From positions 16,245 through 80,244 of the forward strand of contig NZ_JBOFOR010000312.1 of NCBI RefSeq assembly GCF_051659545.1: 64,000 nucleotides of DNA. Reading direction: 5' to 3'. The stretch comes from JBOFOR01 sp051659545. GTDB lineage: Bacteria > Bacillota > Clostridia > Peptostreptococcales > Peptostreptococcaceae. The position numbers and the translations under genes were made by a program. Shown here piece after piece: positions 53,678 to 63,721 of the stretch. Each line of letters starts with the position of its first letter. Position 1 is the stretch's first letter. Under the pieces are notes generated by a model, which made no database searches, had not been told where the DNA came from, and saw only the letters and a program-made list of their open reading frames with translations.

Positions 53678-54523
53678 TTGAGAAAAAAAATAAAGATAAT
53701 AACAGATGGTTCATGTGATTTCCCTAAAGAAGTTATAGAAAGAGTAAATCCAGGAGTTGTAGGAATAAATGTAAGCTTTGGAGAGGAAAGTTACATTGGA
53801 GGAGTAGAAATTGATGAAGAAACTTTCTACTCAAAAATGAAAGAATATAAAGAATTACCTAAGACATCAAGTCCTTCTCCAGATCGATTTATAGAATCAT
53901 ATAAATGTGAAGAAGAAGAATTATTAGTATTTACATTAACATCAAAACTATCTGGTACATATTCAAATGCTGTATTAGCCAAAACCATGTATTTAGAAGA
54001 ACATCCCCAAAAAAGAATAGAAGTTATAGATAGTGAAAGTGGTTCTATAGGTGTTGCTTTAATGATATTAAAATGTAATGAGTTAATAGAGCAAGGTAAA
54101 ACGATGGATGAAATCTTAGAACAAATAAAGGAATTTAAAAAAGAAATGGTATTATTTGGAGCATTAGATACATTAGAAAATGCTATAAAAGGTGGAAGAG
54201 TAAATCCTATAGCAGGAAAGCTAATGAATGCATTAAATTTCAAAGTAATAATAAAAATAGAAGATGGATTAGTTAAGCCAATAGATAAAGCTAGAGGTGG
54301 AAGTAATAGTTTAAAGAAAGCTCTAGAATACGTACAGAATAACGTTGGAGATACAAAAGATAAAACAATAATAATAGGTAATGCAAATTGTTATGATAAA
54401 GCATTAAAAATAAAACAATTTATAGAAACTAACATTGCGTGTAAAGAAATATTAATAGCACCTATAGGACCGATAATGGGAACATTTACAGCGGAAGGTG
54501 CTATATTATTATCTGTGCTATAA
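53678..54523 (+). CDS. DegV-family fatty-acid-binding protein
   Basis: The 281-residue protein has the DegV start IKIITDGSCDFPKE, the lipid-contact region KTSSPSPDRF, the TLTSKLSGTYSNA motif and GGRVNPIAGKLMN. DegV/FakB proteins hold a fatty acid for phosphorylation by FakA. No fakA is nearby. The TTG at 53678 is chosen because GAGGTG (53665-53670) is 7 bases upstream; earlier codons overlap the preceding region. Confidence 0.88.
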   Translation: MRKKIKIITDGSCDFPKEVIERVNPGVVGINVSFGEESYIGGVEIDEETFYSKMKEYKELPKTSSPSPDRFIESYKCEEEELLVFTLTSKLSGTYSNAVLAKTMYLEEHPQKRIEVIDSESGSIGVALMILKCNELIEQGKTMDEILEQIKEFKKEMVLFGALDTLENAIKGGRVNPIAGKLMNALNFKVIIKIEDGLVKPIDKARGGSNSLKKALEYVQNNVGDTKDKTIIIGNANCYDKALKIKQFIETNIACKEILIAPIGPIMGTFTAEGAILLSVL

Positions 54524-54556
54524 ATAAAAATAACATTTTTAGAAAGGAGAAAGTAT

Positions 54557-56341
54557 ATGGGAATAGATAGAAATACTATAGAAGCAAAATATAAATGGCA
54601 AATAGAAAAAATGTATGCAACTAAAGAAGCTATAGAAAAAGATATCGAACAAGTAAAAGAATATATGTCAAAAGTAAAAGAGTATAAAGGTAAACTTTCT
54701 GAGAACAAAGATAGTTTATGTAAAGGTTTAAGTCTATCGGAAAAAGCATCGCAAATACTACAAAATTTATATGTATATAGTCATATGAAACAACATGAAG
54801 ATACAAGAATAAATGGAAATCAATCAATGGCTACAAAAATAGAAATGTTATCTACTGAGCTATCAATGGCAACATCATTTATAGTGCCAGAAATAATAGC
54901 TATGGATGAACAGAAACTAAAGGAGTATACAAAAGATAAAGACTTAAGTTTTTATGATAAATATATAAAGGATATTTTAAGAGAAAAGCCTCACACTCTA
55001 AATGAAAGAGAAGAAGAGATACTTGCTGCTACTGCAGACTTAACATCAATACCAGAAAATGTATATGATATGTTATCTTTTGCAGACTTAGAATTTCCTG
55101 AAATAGAAGATGAAAAAGGCAATAAAGTAAAACTTACTCATTCGAATTATTCTTTATTTATAAAAAGTAAAAGTAACAAGGTGAGAAAAGATGCTTTTGA
55201 AGCTATGTATTCTGTTTATGATAAATATAAAAATACTTTTGCATCTATGCTTTATGGAGGAGTAAAATCAGAAATATTTTATTCTAAAATCAGAAAGTAT
55301 CAATCTGCATTACAAGCATCATTATTTCAAGATGATATTAGTGTAGACGTATATAACAATCTTATATTAGCTGTAAATGAAAATTTAGATTCACTTAATA
55401 AATACATAAATGTAAAGAAAAAGTTATTGGGTTTAGAAAATATACACATGTATGATTTATATGTTCCATTAACTGATAAATTCGAAATGAATATACCCTA
55501 TGATAAGGCTAAAGAAATTATATTAAAGGCCCTTAAACCGTTAGGAGAAGAATATTTAAGTATAATAAAGAGAGCCTTTGAAGAAGGATGGATTGATGTT
55601 TACGAAAATGAAGGTAAACAAGGTGGGGCTTACTCTTGGGGTAGCTACGACTCTAAGCCGTATATTTTAATGAGTTATAAAGATGATTTGAATTCTCTGT
55701 TTACTTTAATACACGAGTTAGGTCATTCGTTACATAGTTATTATTCTAGAAATAATCAACCATATTTATATTCTAGTTATAAAATATTTGTAGCAGAAGT
55801 GGCATCTACTCTAAATGAATTACTATTAATAAATTACTTATTAGAAAATTCAAATTCAAAAGAAGAAACAGTATACTTACTAAATTATTATTTAGAACAA
55901 TTTAGAACTACTGTATATAGACAAACTATGTTTGCAGAGTTTGAAAAAATAACTCATGAAAAGGTAGAATCGGGACAACCTTTAACTGCAGATGAGTTTA
56001 ATGATATTTATTATAAGCTGAATGAAAAATACTATGGTCAATCGTCTATAGTAGATAAAGAAATAGGATTAGAATGGGCAAGAATACCTCATTTTTATTC
56101 TAACTTCTATGTATATAAATATGCTACAGGATTTTCAGCTGCAAGTGCTTTAAGTCAACAAATCTTAAATGAAGGACAAGAAGCTGTAGATAGATACATA
56201 GAATTCTTAAAAAGTGGAGGCTCAGAGTATCCATTAAAACAATTAAAAGATGCTGGAGTAGATATGGAAAATAAAGAAACAATAGATAAGGCACTACAAG
56301 TGTTTAGTGATTTAGTAAATAAATTAGAAAATATAAATTAG
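54557..56341 (+). CDS. pepF: oligoendopeptidase F
   Basis: The 594-residue zinc metallopeptidase of the M3 family has the HExxH site in LIHELGHSLHSYYS (about residue 385) with the third ligand about 25 residues on (VAEVASTLNE). It cleaves medium-length peptides in the cytoplasm. Length and motifs are typical. AAAGGAG precedes the ATG, and a terminator follows. It is 33 bases after the DegV gene and may be cotranscribed. Confidence 0.95.
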   Translation: MGIDRNTIEAKYKWQIEKMYATKEAIEKDIEQVKEYMSKVKEYKGKLSENKDSLCKGLSLSEKASQILQNLYVYSHMKQHEDTRINGNQSMATKIEMLSTELSMATSFIVPEIIAMDEQKLKEYTKDKDLSFYDKYIKDILREKPHTLNEREEEILAATADLTSIPENVYDMLSFADLEFPEIEDEKGNKVKLTHSNYSLFIKSKSNKVRKDAFEAMYSVYDKYKNTFASMLYGGVKSEIFYSKIRKYQSALQASLFQDDISVDVYNNLILAVNENLDSLNKYINVKKKLLGLENIHMYDLYVPLTDKFEMNIPYDKAKEIILKALKPLGEEYLSIIKRAFEEGWIDVYENEGKQGGAYSWGSYDSKPYILMSYKDDLNSLFTLIHELGHSLHSYYSRNNQPYLYSSYKIFVAEVASTLNELLLINYLLENSNSKEETVYLLNYYLEQFRTTVYRQTMFAEFEKITHEKVESGQPLTADEFNDIYYKLNEKYYGQSSIVDKEIGLEWARIPHFYSNFYVYKYATGFSAASALSQQILNEGQEAVDRYIEFLKSGGSEYPLKQLKDAGVDMENKETIDKALQVFSDLVNKLENIN

Positions 56342-56347
56342 AAAAAA

Positions 56348-56384
56348 AATATGCACATAAGTAATTTTATGTGTATATTTTTTT
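56348..56384 (+). terminator. terminator of pepF
   Basis: AATATGCACATAA pairs with TTATGTGTATATT (one wobble), followed by TTTTTTG. Confidence 0.85.
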
Positions 56385-56401
56385 GTCGAATTTACAAGAA
56401 A

Positions 56402-56464
56402 TTAACAATATTTACACCTCTTTAACTAAAATCTAATATCCACTTAACAAAAAATGATTATTAT
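56402..56464 (+). promoter_or_regulatory. Pho-box-like repeats and promoter of pstS
   Basis: TTTACA (56411), TTAACT (56422), CTAATA (56433) and TTAACA (56444) recur with an 11-base period, and TTAACA also occurs at 56402. This is the repeat pattern of PhoP/PhoB boxes. A possible -10 (TATTAT, about 56459) follows. Phosphate-starvation control is inferred. Confidence 0.6.
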
Positions 56465-56521
56465 TAAGGTGTGAGTACAACACACAAAAAACAAAACAAC
56501 CTAAAAATGGGAGGAAATGTA

Positions 56522-57370
56522 ATGTTAAAAAAGAGAATTACAGCACTTTTAATGGGGACGGTATTAGTAGGAACTTTAGCAGTTGGATGTTCTTCATCAG
56601 GAGATGATCAAGCTAAAGGGAATGGTTCAGAAAAATCATCTAAGATAACAATATCAGGCTCAACATCAATAGGTCCAACAATGGAAGTTTTAGGTGAAAA
56701 ATTCCAAGAGGCAAATAATGGAGTAGCTGTAGAAGTACAACAAGTTGGTTCATCAGCAGGTATAAAGAATACAATAGACGGTACATCTGAAATAGGAATG
56801 GCATCAAGAGATTTAAAAGATGAAGAAAAGTCTGCTGGGTTAACAGAAACTCAAATAGCAATCGATGGTATAGCGGTTATAGTTAACAAAAACAACGAAG
56901 TGAAGGATTTAACATTAGACCAAATAAAAGGTATATACACAGGAAAAATAACTAACTGGAAAGAAGTTGGTGGAAAAGATACTCCTATAGTAGTAGTATC
57001 AAGAGAAGATGGATCAGGAACTAGAGATGGATTCCAAGAAAATGTAGGATTTGAATCAGAGGAATTAACTAAGGAAGCTCAAATAAGTGATGGTTCAGGA
57101 AATATAAAATCGACTGTTGAAGGAAATGAAAATGCAATCGGATACATATCACATGGTTATGTTGATCAAGCAGTATTTGCTGTTAAAGTAGATGGAGTGG
57201 ATGCTACTGAAGAAACTATAAAAGATAAAACTTATGTAATACAAAGACCATTTATAATAGTTCATAAAGAAGATAAATTATCTGAAAATGGTAAAAAGTT
57301 AATAGACTTCATATTAAGCGATGAAGGTCAAGATTTAGTAGCATCTAAAGGATTTGTAAAGATAAAATAA
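56522..57370 (+). CDS. pstS: phosphate ABC transporter substrate-binding lipoprotein
   Basis: The 282-residue protein has a lipoprotein signal with lipobox LAVGC near residue 22. The mature part begins KITISGSTSIGPTMEVLGE, a PstS phosphate-binding motif, and has SREDGSGTRDGF further on. It captures phosphate outside the membrane for PstCAB. The start at 56522 follows GGGAGG; an earlier in-frame codon at 56471 lacks a site. A terminator separates it from pstC, so PstS can be made in excess. Confidence 0.95.
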   Translation: MLKKRITALLMGTVLVGTLAVGCSSSGDDQAKGNGSEKSSKITISGSTSIGPTMEVLGEKFQEANNGVAVEVQQVGSSAGIKNTIDGTSEIGMASRDLKDEEKSAGLTETQIAIDGIAVIVNKNNEVKDLTLDQIKGIYTGKITNWKEVGGKDTPIVVVSREDGSGTRDGFQENVGFESEELTKEAQISDGSGNIKSTVEGNENAIGYISHGYVDQAVFAVKVDGVDATEETIKDKTYVIQRPFIIVHKEDKLSENGKKLIDFILSDEGQDLVASKGFVKIK

Positions 57371-57422
57371 ATTAAATTAATTCAATAGATTGTACACGAA
57401 ATGTTATATGGACATATATTTA

Positions 57423-57458
57423 AAATAAAAGAATATACTTAAGTATATTCTTTTATTT
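57423..57458 (+). terminator. terminator between pstS and pstC
   Basis: An 18-bp perfect palindrome (57423-57440 with 57441-57458) contains AAAGAATATACTT and ends in TTTTATTT. Confidence 0.72.
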
Positions 57459-57568
57459 ACATATAAATAATTTCATATCTAAAAAATAAAAAATTAAAAA
57501 TAAAGTTAAAAAAAGTTAACGAAAAAATATAATAAAAAACTGCAAAAATGAAGCATTTATGTATGAAA

Positions 57569-57614
57569 GTTAAGAATATGTTAAGTGAATAGATAAAGTT
57601 TACCTTTAGTTAAC
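57569..57614 (+). promoter_or_regulatory. Pho-box-like direct repeats before pstC
   Basis: GTTAAG at 57569 and 57580 is repeated with an 11-base period, and GTTTAC (57598) and GTTAAC (57609) form a second pair with the same period. The arrangement matches Pho boxes and suggests a second, phosphate-controlled promoter for pstCAB-phoU. Confidence 0.6.
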
Positions 57615-57730
57615 TTGATTCTAATACAGATTTAACTTTAGAAATATAATATATAGTTGTAGTTAGGAAAGAAAATTCAAATAAATATAAATAGAGTAAG
57701 GATATTAAGAAGAAATTGAGGAGGATGTTT

Positions 57731-58651
57731 ATGTTAGCTAAGTCTCAGTTAATAAACACGAAAAAGAGAGACTACAAAAACAATAATAAGAGTAAATACG
57801 TTGTTGAAAAGGTAGCAAAAAATATATTTCTAGTAAGTGCTTTAATAGCAGTAATAAGCTTACTATTAATAATCGGATTTGTATTTTATAAAGGATTAAC
57901 ACCATTTATATTTAAGGGGTATTCTTTCATCGATTTTTTAACAGGTACAGAATGGGTACCATCAGCAGACAAATTTGGTGTAGCACCAATGATAATGTCA
58001 TCAATACTTGCTACCTTTGGAGCTTTAATAATAGGAGTACCAATAGGTATATTAACAGCGGTATTTATAGCTGAAGTAGCACCTAAAAAACTTGGTAAAA
58101 TAATATCACCAGCTGTTGAATTGTTAGCGGGTATACCATCAGTATTATATGGAGTTTTTGGATTAGCATGTATAGTTCCGACGATACAAAATATGTTTAA
58201 CTTGCCTAAAGGGCAAAGTTTATTAGCTGTAATAATAGTATTAGCTGTAATGATGTTACCTACAATAATATCAGTATCAGAAACAGCTATAAGAGCTGTG
58301 CCAGCAGCATATAAAGAGGGATCATTAGCACTAGGTGCTTCAAAAATAGAGACGATTTTCAAAGTGGTATTACCAGCAGCTAAATCAGGTATATTAGCAG
58401 CTGTAATACTTGGAGTAGGAAGAGCGATAGGTGAAACAATGGCAGTAATACTTGTAGCAGGAAATTCTCCAGTTATTCCAGGGTCAATAATGGATAGCGT
58501 AAGACCTCTTACTACAAATATAGCACTAGAAATGGGATATGCGTTTGGTACTCATCAAGAAATGTTATTTGCAACAGGAGTTGTATTATTTACATTTATA
58601 TTAATCTTAAACTTAGTACTAAACAAACTTTCAAACAAGGCGGTAGACTAA
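57731..58651 (+). CDS. pstC: phosphate ABC transporter permease PstC
   Basis: The 306-residue permease has six membrane helices and the binding-protein-dependent transport signature around ETAIRAVPAAYKEGSLALGAS. It also has the LLAGIPSVLYGVFGL segment of Pst permeases. The start at 57731 is 6 bases after GAGGAGG (57718-57724). An ATG at 57725 overlaps that site. pstA starts 1 base after its stop. Confidence 0.94.
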   Translation: MLAKSQLINTKKRDYKNNNKSKYVVEKVAKNIFLVSALIAVISLLLIIGFVFYKGLTPFIFKGYSFIDFLTGTEWVPSADKFGVAPMIMSSILATFGALIIGVPIGILTAVFIAEVAPKKLGKIISPAVELLAGIPSVLYGVFGLACIVPTIQNMFNLPKGQSLLAVIIVLAVMMLPTIISVSETAIRAVPAAYKEGSLALGASKIETIFKVVLPAAKSGILAAVILGVGRAIGETMAVILVAGNSPVIPGSIMDSVRPLTTNIALEMGYAFGTHQEMLFATGVVLFTFILILNLVLNKLSNKAVD

Positions 58652-58652
58652 T

Positions 58653-59477
58653 ATGAGGAAGTTAAAAGAGAATATACTAAAATTATTAATTTATTTATCG
58701 GCTACATTTACAGTGGCTACACTAGTAGTTATAGTTGGATATATATTTATAAAAGGAATAGGTGGAATAAACTTATCATTCTTATTTAGCGATTATTCTG
58801 CTAGCGGAGATGGTGGAATAATGCCAATGATAGTTACTACAATATATACGGTAGTTTTATCTATAATGGTGGCAACGCCAATAGGTGTTTTATCGGCGAT
58901 ATATCTAAATGAATATGCAAAAAAAGGAAAAATGGTTACAGCAATAAGATTTGCAACAGAAAGCTTAGCTGGTATACCATCTATAATATATGGATTATTT
59001 GGAGGTATCTTCTTTGTAGTTACTTTAGGAATGAAGTACTCAATTTTATCAGGATCACTAACTGTAGCGATTATAATACTTCCTGTAATAATTAGAACGA
59101 CTGAAGAAGCGTTAAAAACAGTTCCTCAAAGTTATAGAGAAGCCTCTTTAGCTTTAGGATCAACGCAGTTCCAAACACTATATAAGGTAATATTACCAAG
59201 TGCAGTTCCGGGAATATTATCAGGATTAATATTATCTGTAGGGCGTGTTATTGGAGAATCAGCTGCAATACTATTAACAGCAGGTACAGTGGCACAAATG
59301 CCAGGGACAATGTTTGACAGTGCAAGAACCTTAACTGTTCATGCATACCTATTGACAAAAGAAAAAGGCGATATGCAAGGCGCTGCTAGCATAGGAATAG
59401 TTTTAATAGTTATTGTATTATTCTTAAACACAACAGCAAAGGTAATTGCTAAAAAATTAAACAAAGCAAATTATTAA
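58653..59477 (+). CDS. pstA: phosphate ABC transporter permease PstA
   Basis: The 274-residue permease has six helices and the transport signature TTEEALKTVPQSYREASLALGS. SLAGIPSIIYGLFGG parallels the segment in PstC. It pairs with PstC to form the phosphate channel. It lies 1 base after pstC and 20 bases before pstB. Confidence 0.94.
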   Translation: MRKLKENILKLLIYLSATFTVATLVVIVGYIFIKGIGGINLSFLFSDYSASGDGGIMPMIVTTIYTVVLSIMVATPIGVLSAIYLNEYAKKGKMVTAIRFATESLAGIPSIIYGLFGGIFFVVTLGMKYSILSGSLTVAIIILPVIIRTTEEALKTVPQSYREASLALGSTQFQTLYKVILPSAVPGILSGLILSVGRVIGESAAILLTAGTVAQMPGTMFDSARTLTVHAYLLTKEKGDMQGAASIGIVLIVIVLFLNTTAKVIAKKLNKANY

Positions 59478-59497
59478 TAAATCTTACGAGGTGTAAA

Positions 59498-60262
59498 ATG
59501 AATTCAAATAATGAAATAAAATTAAGTATTAGTAATTTAGATTTATTTTATGGAGACAATCAAGCATTAAAAAGTATAAATATGGATATTAAAAAAAATA
59601 AAGTTACAGCATTAATAGGACCATCAGGATGTGGAAAATCAACATTCTTAAGAACATTAAATAGAATGAATGACCTTATAGAAAATGTAACAATAAAAGG
59701 AAATATTAATGTAGATGATGAAGATATATATAAGAGTGAAGATGTTATAAAATTACGTACAAAGGTAGGTATGGTATTCCAAAAGCCAAATCCATTCCCA
59801 ATGAGTATATATGAAAATGTGGCGTACGGGCCTCGTATACATGGGATAAGAGACAAAAAGACATTAGATAAAATAGTAGAAGAAAGTTTAAAAGGTGCAG
59901 CGATATGGGATGAGGTTAAGGACAGATTAAAATCATCGGCATTAGGATTGTCAGGAGGACAACAACAACGTGTATGTATAGCTAGAGCTATTGCAATGAA
60001 ACCAGAAGTAATTCTTATGGATGAGCCAACGTCGGCACTAGATCCAATATCAACTTCTAAAATAGAAGATTTAATAGAGGACTTAAAGAAAGATTATACT
60101 ATTGTAATAGTTACACACAATATGCAGCAAGCTGCCCGTATATCTGATAATACTGCATTTTTTCTAAATGGAATATTAGTAGAATACCGTGATACTAAAA
60201 CTATGTTTACTAGTCCAGTGGATAAACGTACAGAAGATTATATAACAGGAAGATTTGGATAA
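59498..60262 (+). CDS. pstB: phosphate ABC transporter ATP-binding protein PstB
   Basis: The 254-residue ATPase has Walker A GPSGCGKST, the ABC signature LSGGQQQRVCIARAIA and Walker B VILMDEPTSALD. It follows the PstB pattern (FLRTLNRMNDLI after the P-loop). It energises PstCA. GAGGTG lies before the ATG. phoU follows after 24 bases. Confidence 0.97.
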   Translation: MNSNNEIKLSISNLDLFYGDNQALKSINMDIKKNKVTALIGPSGCGKSTFLRTLNRMNDLIENVTIKGNINVDDEDIYKSEDVIKLRTKVGMVFQKPNPFPMSIYENVAYGPRIHGIRDKKTLDKIVEESLKGAAIWDEVKDRLKSSALGLSGGQQQRVCIARAIAMKPEVILMDEPTSALDPISTSKIEDLIEDLKKDYTIVIVTHNMQQAARISDNTAFFLNGILVEYRDTKTMFTSPVDKRTEDYITGRFG

Positions 60263-60286
60263 AAAAAGCTATGAAGGGGTTTTGAT

Positions 60287-60940
60287 ATGGTAAATACAAA
60301 TTTAGAATTAAACATAAACACGTTAAAACAATATACTATAAGTATGATAGAAAAATGTGAAGAAGCATTAACATCATCTGTAGATTGTATGGTAAGAAAA
60401 GATTTAGAAGGTGCTAAAAAAGTAATAGAAAGAGACGATGAAATAGACTTACTAAGAGAATATATAAGAGATAGAAGTATAGAGTTACTAGCTTTAAGAC
60501 AGCCTATGGCAAGGGATTTAAGGTACACATATGCTTTAGGTGGTATAGCAATAGAATTAGAACGTATAGGAGACTATGCGGCTAACATTTCTCAAGAAAC
60601 ATTAAGAATAGGTGAACAACCTTATATAAAATCATTAATAGATATACCTAAAATGGCTAAAGAATGTAGTGAAATGCTTTTACAAGTTAAAATTGCATTA
60701 GAAAATGCAGATGAAAAATTAGCATATAATATAGCTTTAAGAGATGATGTAGTGGATAAACTATATCTACAAATTCATGAAGATTGTTTAAATATAATGA
60801 ATGCTAAACCTGAAACTGTCAATCAAGGCGTAAGACTTTTATTTGTAGGAAGATACCTTGAAAGAATAGGAGATCATATAACAAATATATGTGAAAAAAT
60901 AATTTATGCAATAAATGGCGAAATGATGGAGATAGGATAA
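60287..60940 (+). CDS. phoU: phosphate-signalling regulator PhoU
   Basis: The 217-residue protein is two three-helix bundles, with the metal-binding ERIGDYAANI and ERIGDHITNI motifs in each half. PhoU links Pst transport to the PhoR-PhoB type signalling system and limits phosphate uptake. AAGGGG precedes the start. It ends the pst operon at a terminator that overlaps its stop. Confidence 0.95.
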   Translation: MVNTNLELNINTLKQYTISMIEKCEEALTSSVDCMVRKDLEGAKKVIERDDEIDLLREYIRDRSIELLALRQPMARDLRYTYALGGIAIELERIGDYAANISQETLRIGEQPYIKSLIDIPKMAKECSEMLLQVKIALENADEKLAYNIALRDDVVDKLYLQIHEDCLNIMNAKPETVNQGVRLLFVGRYLERIGDHITNICEKIIYAINGEMMEIG

Positions 60941-60965
60941 AACTTTTGTTTTATCCTATTTTTTC
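60932..60965 (+). terminator. terminator of pst-phoU
   Basis: ATAGGATAAAA pairs with TTTTATCCTAT around CTTTTG, followed by TTTTTT. Confidence 0.86.
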
Positions 60966-61160
60966 GAAATATGGAACTAAACTATTTTAAATAATAAAAA
61001 ATAAAGTAGAAAATAAATCTATACTTAAAAAATATAGATAAAAAACTTAAATACTGATGAAAATTATGTCTATAATTGATACAAAAAAAATGTTGAATAA
61101 TTATCTGTAAAGGAATAGAATCTAAGTGAAAAGGTTTTTATAACTAAAGGGGGCTTAAAA

Positions 61161-62552
61161 ATGGGATACGAAATAAATCAAGTAATTGAAAGTGCTATTG
61201 CAGGAAAAAATGCAAAAGACATCATAGAGAAGGTTATAGATGACGTTAAAGCTAGAAATAAAGGTGAAGAAGAGTTTCATCAAACTGTAGAAGAAGTTCT
61301 ACGTTCATTAGAACCAGTATTAGTTAAACACCCAGAGTATATTAAAGAAAGTATATTAAATAGAATAGTTGAACCAGAAAGACAAGTAATGTTCAGAGTG
61401 CCATGGGTAGATGACAATGGTGATGTACAAGTAAATAGAGGATTTAGAGTACAATTTAATAGTGCTATAGGGCCTTACAAAGGTGGACTTAGATTCCATC
61501 CATCAGTTAACTTAAGTATAATAAAATTCTTAGGATTTGAACAAATATTTAAGAACTCTTTAACAAGTCTTCCAATAGGAGGAGGTAAAGGTGGTTCTGA
61601 CTTTGATCCTAAAGGAAAATCAGATAGAGAAATAATGAGATTCTGCCAAAGTTTCATGACAGAATTATATAGACATATAGGTCAAGATGTAGACGTACCT
61701 GCTGGAGATATAGGAGTAGGAGCTAGAGAAATAGGCTACTTATTTGGACAATATAAGAGAATAAGAAACGCTTATGAAGGCGGAGTATTAACAGGTAAAG
61801 GATTAACTTATGGTGGTTCTTTAGCTAGAAAAGAAGCTACTGGATTTGGTTTAATATACTTCACAAATGAAATGTTAAACTACCACAAACATAGCTTTGA
61901 AGGTAAAAGAGTTGTAGTATCTGGATCAGGAAATGTTGCAATATACGCAGCTGAGAAAGCTACTTCATTTGGAGCAACTGTAATTGCAATGTGTGACTCT
62001 GCTGGATACATAGTAGATGAAAATGGTGTAGATTTAGAATTAGTAAAACAAATAAAAGAAGTTGAAAGAAAGAGAATCAAAGAATACGTTGCTAGAAAAG
62101 AAGGAGCGCAGTACTTTGAAGGACAAAAAGGTATATGGTCAGTTAAATGTGATGTAGCTTTACCATGTGCTACTCAAAATGATATAAGCATAGAAGAAGC
62201 TAAATTATTAGTAGAAAATGGAGTAATAGCAGTTGGTGAAGGTGCTAATATGCCATGTACTAATGAAGCTGTGGATTATTTCTTAGAAAAAGGAATATTA
62301 GTAGCTCCAGCTAAAGCTGCTAATGCAGGTGGAGTTGCAACTTCAGCTCTTGAAATGTCTCAAAATAGTATGAGATTATCTTGGACATTTGAAGAAGTAG
62401 AAGAAAAATTAAAAGGAATAATGGTAAACATATTCGCTATTTCAAAGGATGCTGCAGAAGAGTATGGTAATGAAGGAAACTATGTAGTTGGAGCAAACAT
62501 AGCTGGATTCTTAAAAGTTGCTGATGCTATGATGAGCCAAGGGATAATATAA
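61161..62552 (+). CDS. gdhA: glutamate dehydrogenase (NADP-type, hexameric)
   Basis: The 463-residue enzyme makes glutamate from 2-oxoglutarate and ammonia or the reverse. Motifs include FNSAIGPYKGGLRFHPSV, the catalytic lysine segment PIGGGKGGSDFDP and DVPAGDIGVGAREIGY. The Rossmann motif SGSGNVAIYAAEKA follows. Length and motifs fit the NADP-dependent form more than the catabolic NAD form; cofactor choice is inferred. AAAGGGGG precedes the start. It stands alone, with a terminator. Confidence 0.95.
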   Translation: MGYEINQVIESAIAGKNAKDIIEKVIDDVKARNKGEEEFHQTVEEVLRSLEPVLVKHPEYIKESILNRIVEPERQVMFRVPWVDDNGDVQVNRGFRVQFNSAIGPYKGGLRFHPSVNLSIIKFLGFEQIFKNSLTSLPIGGGKGGSDFDPKGKSDREIMRFCQSFMTELYRHIGQDVDVPAGDIGVGAREIGYLFGQYKRIRNAYEGGVLTGKGLTYGGSLARKEATGFGLIYFTNEMLNYHKHSFEGKRVVVSGSGNVAIYAAEKATSFGATVIAMCDSAGYIVDENGVDLELVKQIKEVERKRIKEYVARKEGAQYFEGQKGIWSVKCDVALPCATQNDISIEEAKLLVENGVIAVGEGANMPCTNEAVDYFLEKGILVAPAKAANAGGVATSALEMSQNSMRLSWTFEEVEEKLKGIMVNIFAISKDAAEEYGNEGNYVVGANIAGFLKVADAMMSQGII

Positions 62553-62570
62553 TAGATTAAACTAAATAAT

Positions 62571-62637
62571 AAATAAAAGAGCTATTGCAAAATGATTAAA
62601 TTTTAATCATAAGCAATAGCTCTATTTTATTTATTAA
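62571..62637 (+). terminator. terminator of gdhA
   Basis: AGAGCTATTGC pairs with GCAATAGCTCT and encloses ATGATTAAA/TTTTAATCAT. A flanking AATAAA/TTTATT extends it. Confidence 0.82.
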
Positions 62638-62783
62638 AAATATTGTATAAATATATTATAACTTGCAAAAATATTTACACAATATATATAATTAACGACT
62701 ATTATTTTTGCTATTAATAAAATATACTATTATAGTAATGTAGAACTATGTCATAAAATGTTCATTAGTTAGGAGAGAATCGG

Positions 62784-63656
62784 TTGAAGTTAAAAAAAGT
62801 CGGAATGAGAACTATAAAAACGGGTATAGCAGTAGCACTTTGTGTGTTAGCTGGAAAATATTTGGTACAAAATCCAATGTATGCAGCTGTAGGTTGTATT
62901 GTTTCAGTACAAGATACGGTAAAAGGATCTGTAAAACTGGGATTAAACAGAATTAAAGGGACAGTGCTAGGAGGACTAATAGGTTATTTATGTGTAATTA
63001 TAAGACCTGGAGATCCAATATTAAGTGGGTTAGGAACAATGGCAACTATTTATGGTTGCACAACATTAAATATAACTTCGGGAATAGTTGTTTCAAGTGT
63101 AACATTTCTATCGATACAGTTGGGAGTAATAACATCTAATCCTGGATATTATTCAATACACAGGATTATAGATACTTCAGTTGGGGTTATAATAGGTGTT
63201 TTAGTTAATTATTTATTAGTTAGACCTAATTATGTTGAAAATATTTCTTTGCATTTAGATAAAATAGAAAAAATGGTAAAAGAAAATATAGAAGCTAAAA
63301 TAATAAATAAAAGAGACTTTAGCATAGTAAAGCTTGAAAAAGAAATAAAGAAATTAGAAGGTATATATTCTAAGCTTGTAGATGAAATCAATTATAGTAA
63401 AAATGACGCGGATTTAGAAAATTTAGAAAAAGAAATTTCTTTATGTAAAGAAATATATTTCCATATGCAGTCTATAGAATTACTAGAGCAAAAATTATAT
63501 ATAACGGGAAAAAATTATAAAAGTATTAAAATATTATTAAAAATAAAAACTATGAGCTGGGAATTAGATGAAGAGGCTAGTCCCGTATTTAATTATCATT
63601 TAGGAAAAATAATAGAAGAAATAAATTTACTTAAAACTCTAAACAATTCAAATTAA
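62784..63656 (+). CDS. aromatic-acid-exporter-like membrane protein (ArAE/DUF939)
   Basis: The 290-residue protein has an N-terminal membrane domain of about five helices (residues 10-150) beginning RTIKTGIAVALCVLAGKYL and containing NRIKGTVLGGLIGY, a motif of the ArAE-1 family. The C-terminal half is charged and helical. Members are thought to export organic acids, and the substrate is unknown. The TTG start at 62784 has AGGAGA 7 bases upstream. Confidence 0.82.
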   Translation: MKLKKVGMRTIKTGIAVALCVLAGKYLVQNPMYAAVGCIVSVQDTVKGSVKLGLNRIKGTVLGGLIGYLCVIIRPGDPILSGLGTMATIYGCTTLNITSGIVVSSVTFLSIQLGVITSNPGYYSIHRIIDTSVGVIIGVLVNYLLVRPNYVENISLHLDKIEKMVKENIEAKIINKRDFSIVKLEKEIKKLEGIYSKLVDEINYSKNDADLENLEKEISLCKEIYFHMQSIELLEQKLYITGKNYKSIKILLKIKTMSWELDEEASPVFNYHLGKIIEEINLLKTLNNSN

Positions 63657-63721
63657 CAATCTATAAATAAAATACAGTACCTTTGTGAATATTAATTTAT
63701 ATAAATGAAAGGAGGTGCTGT

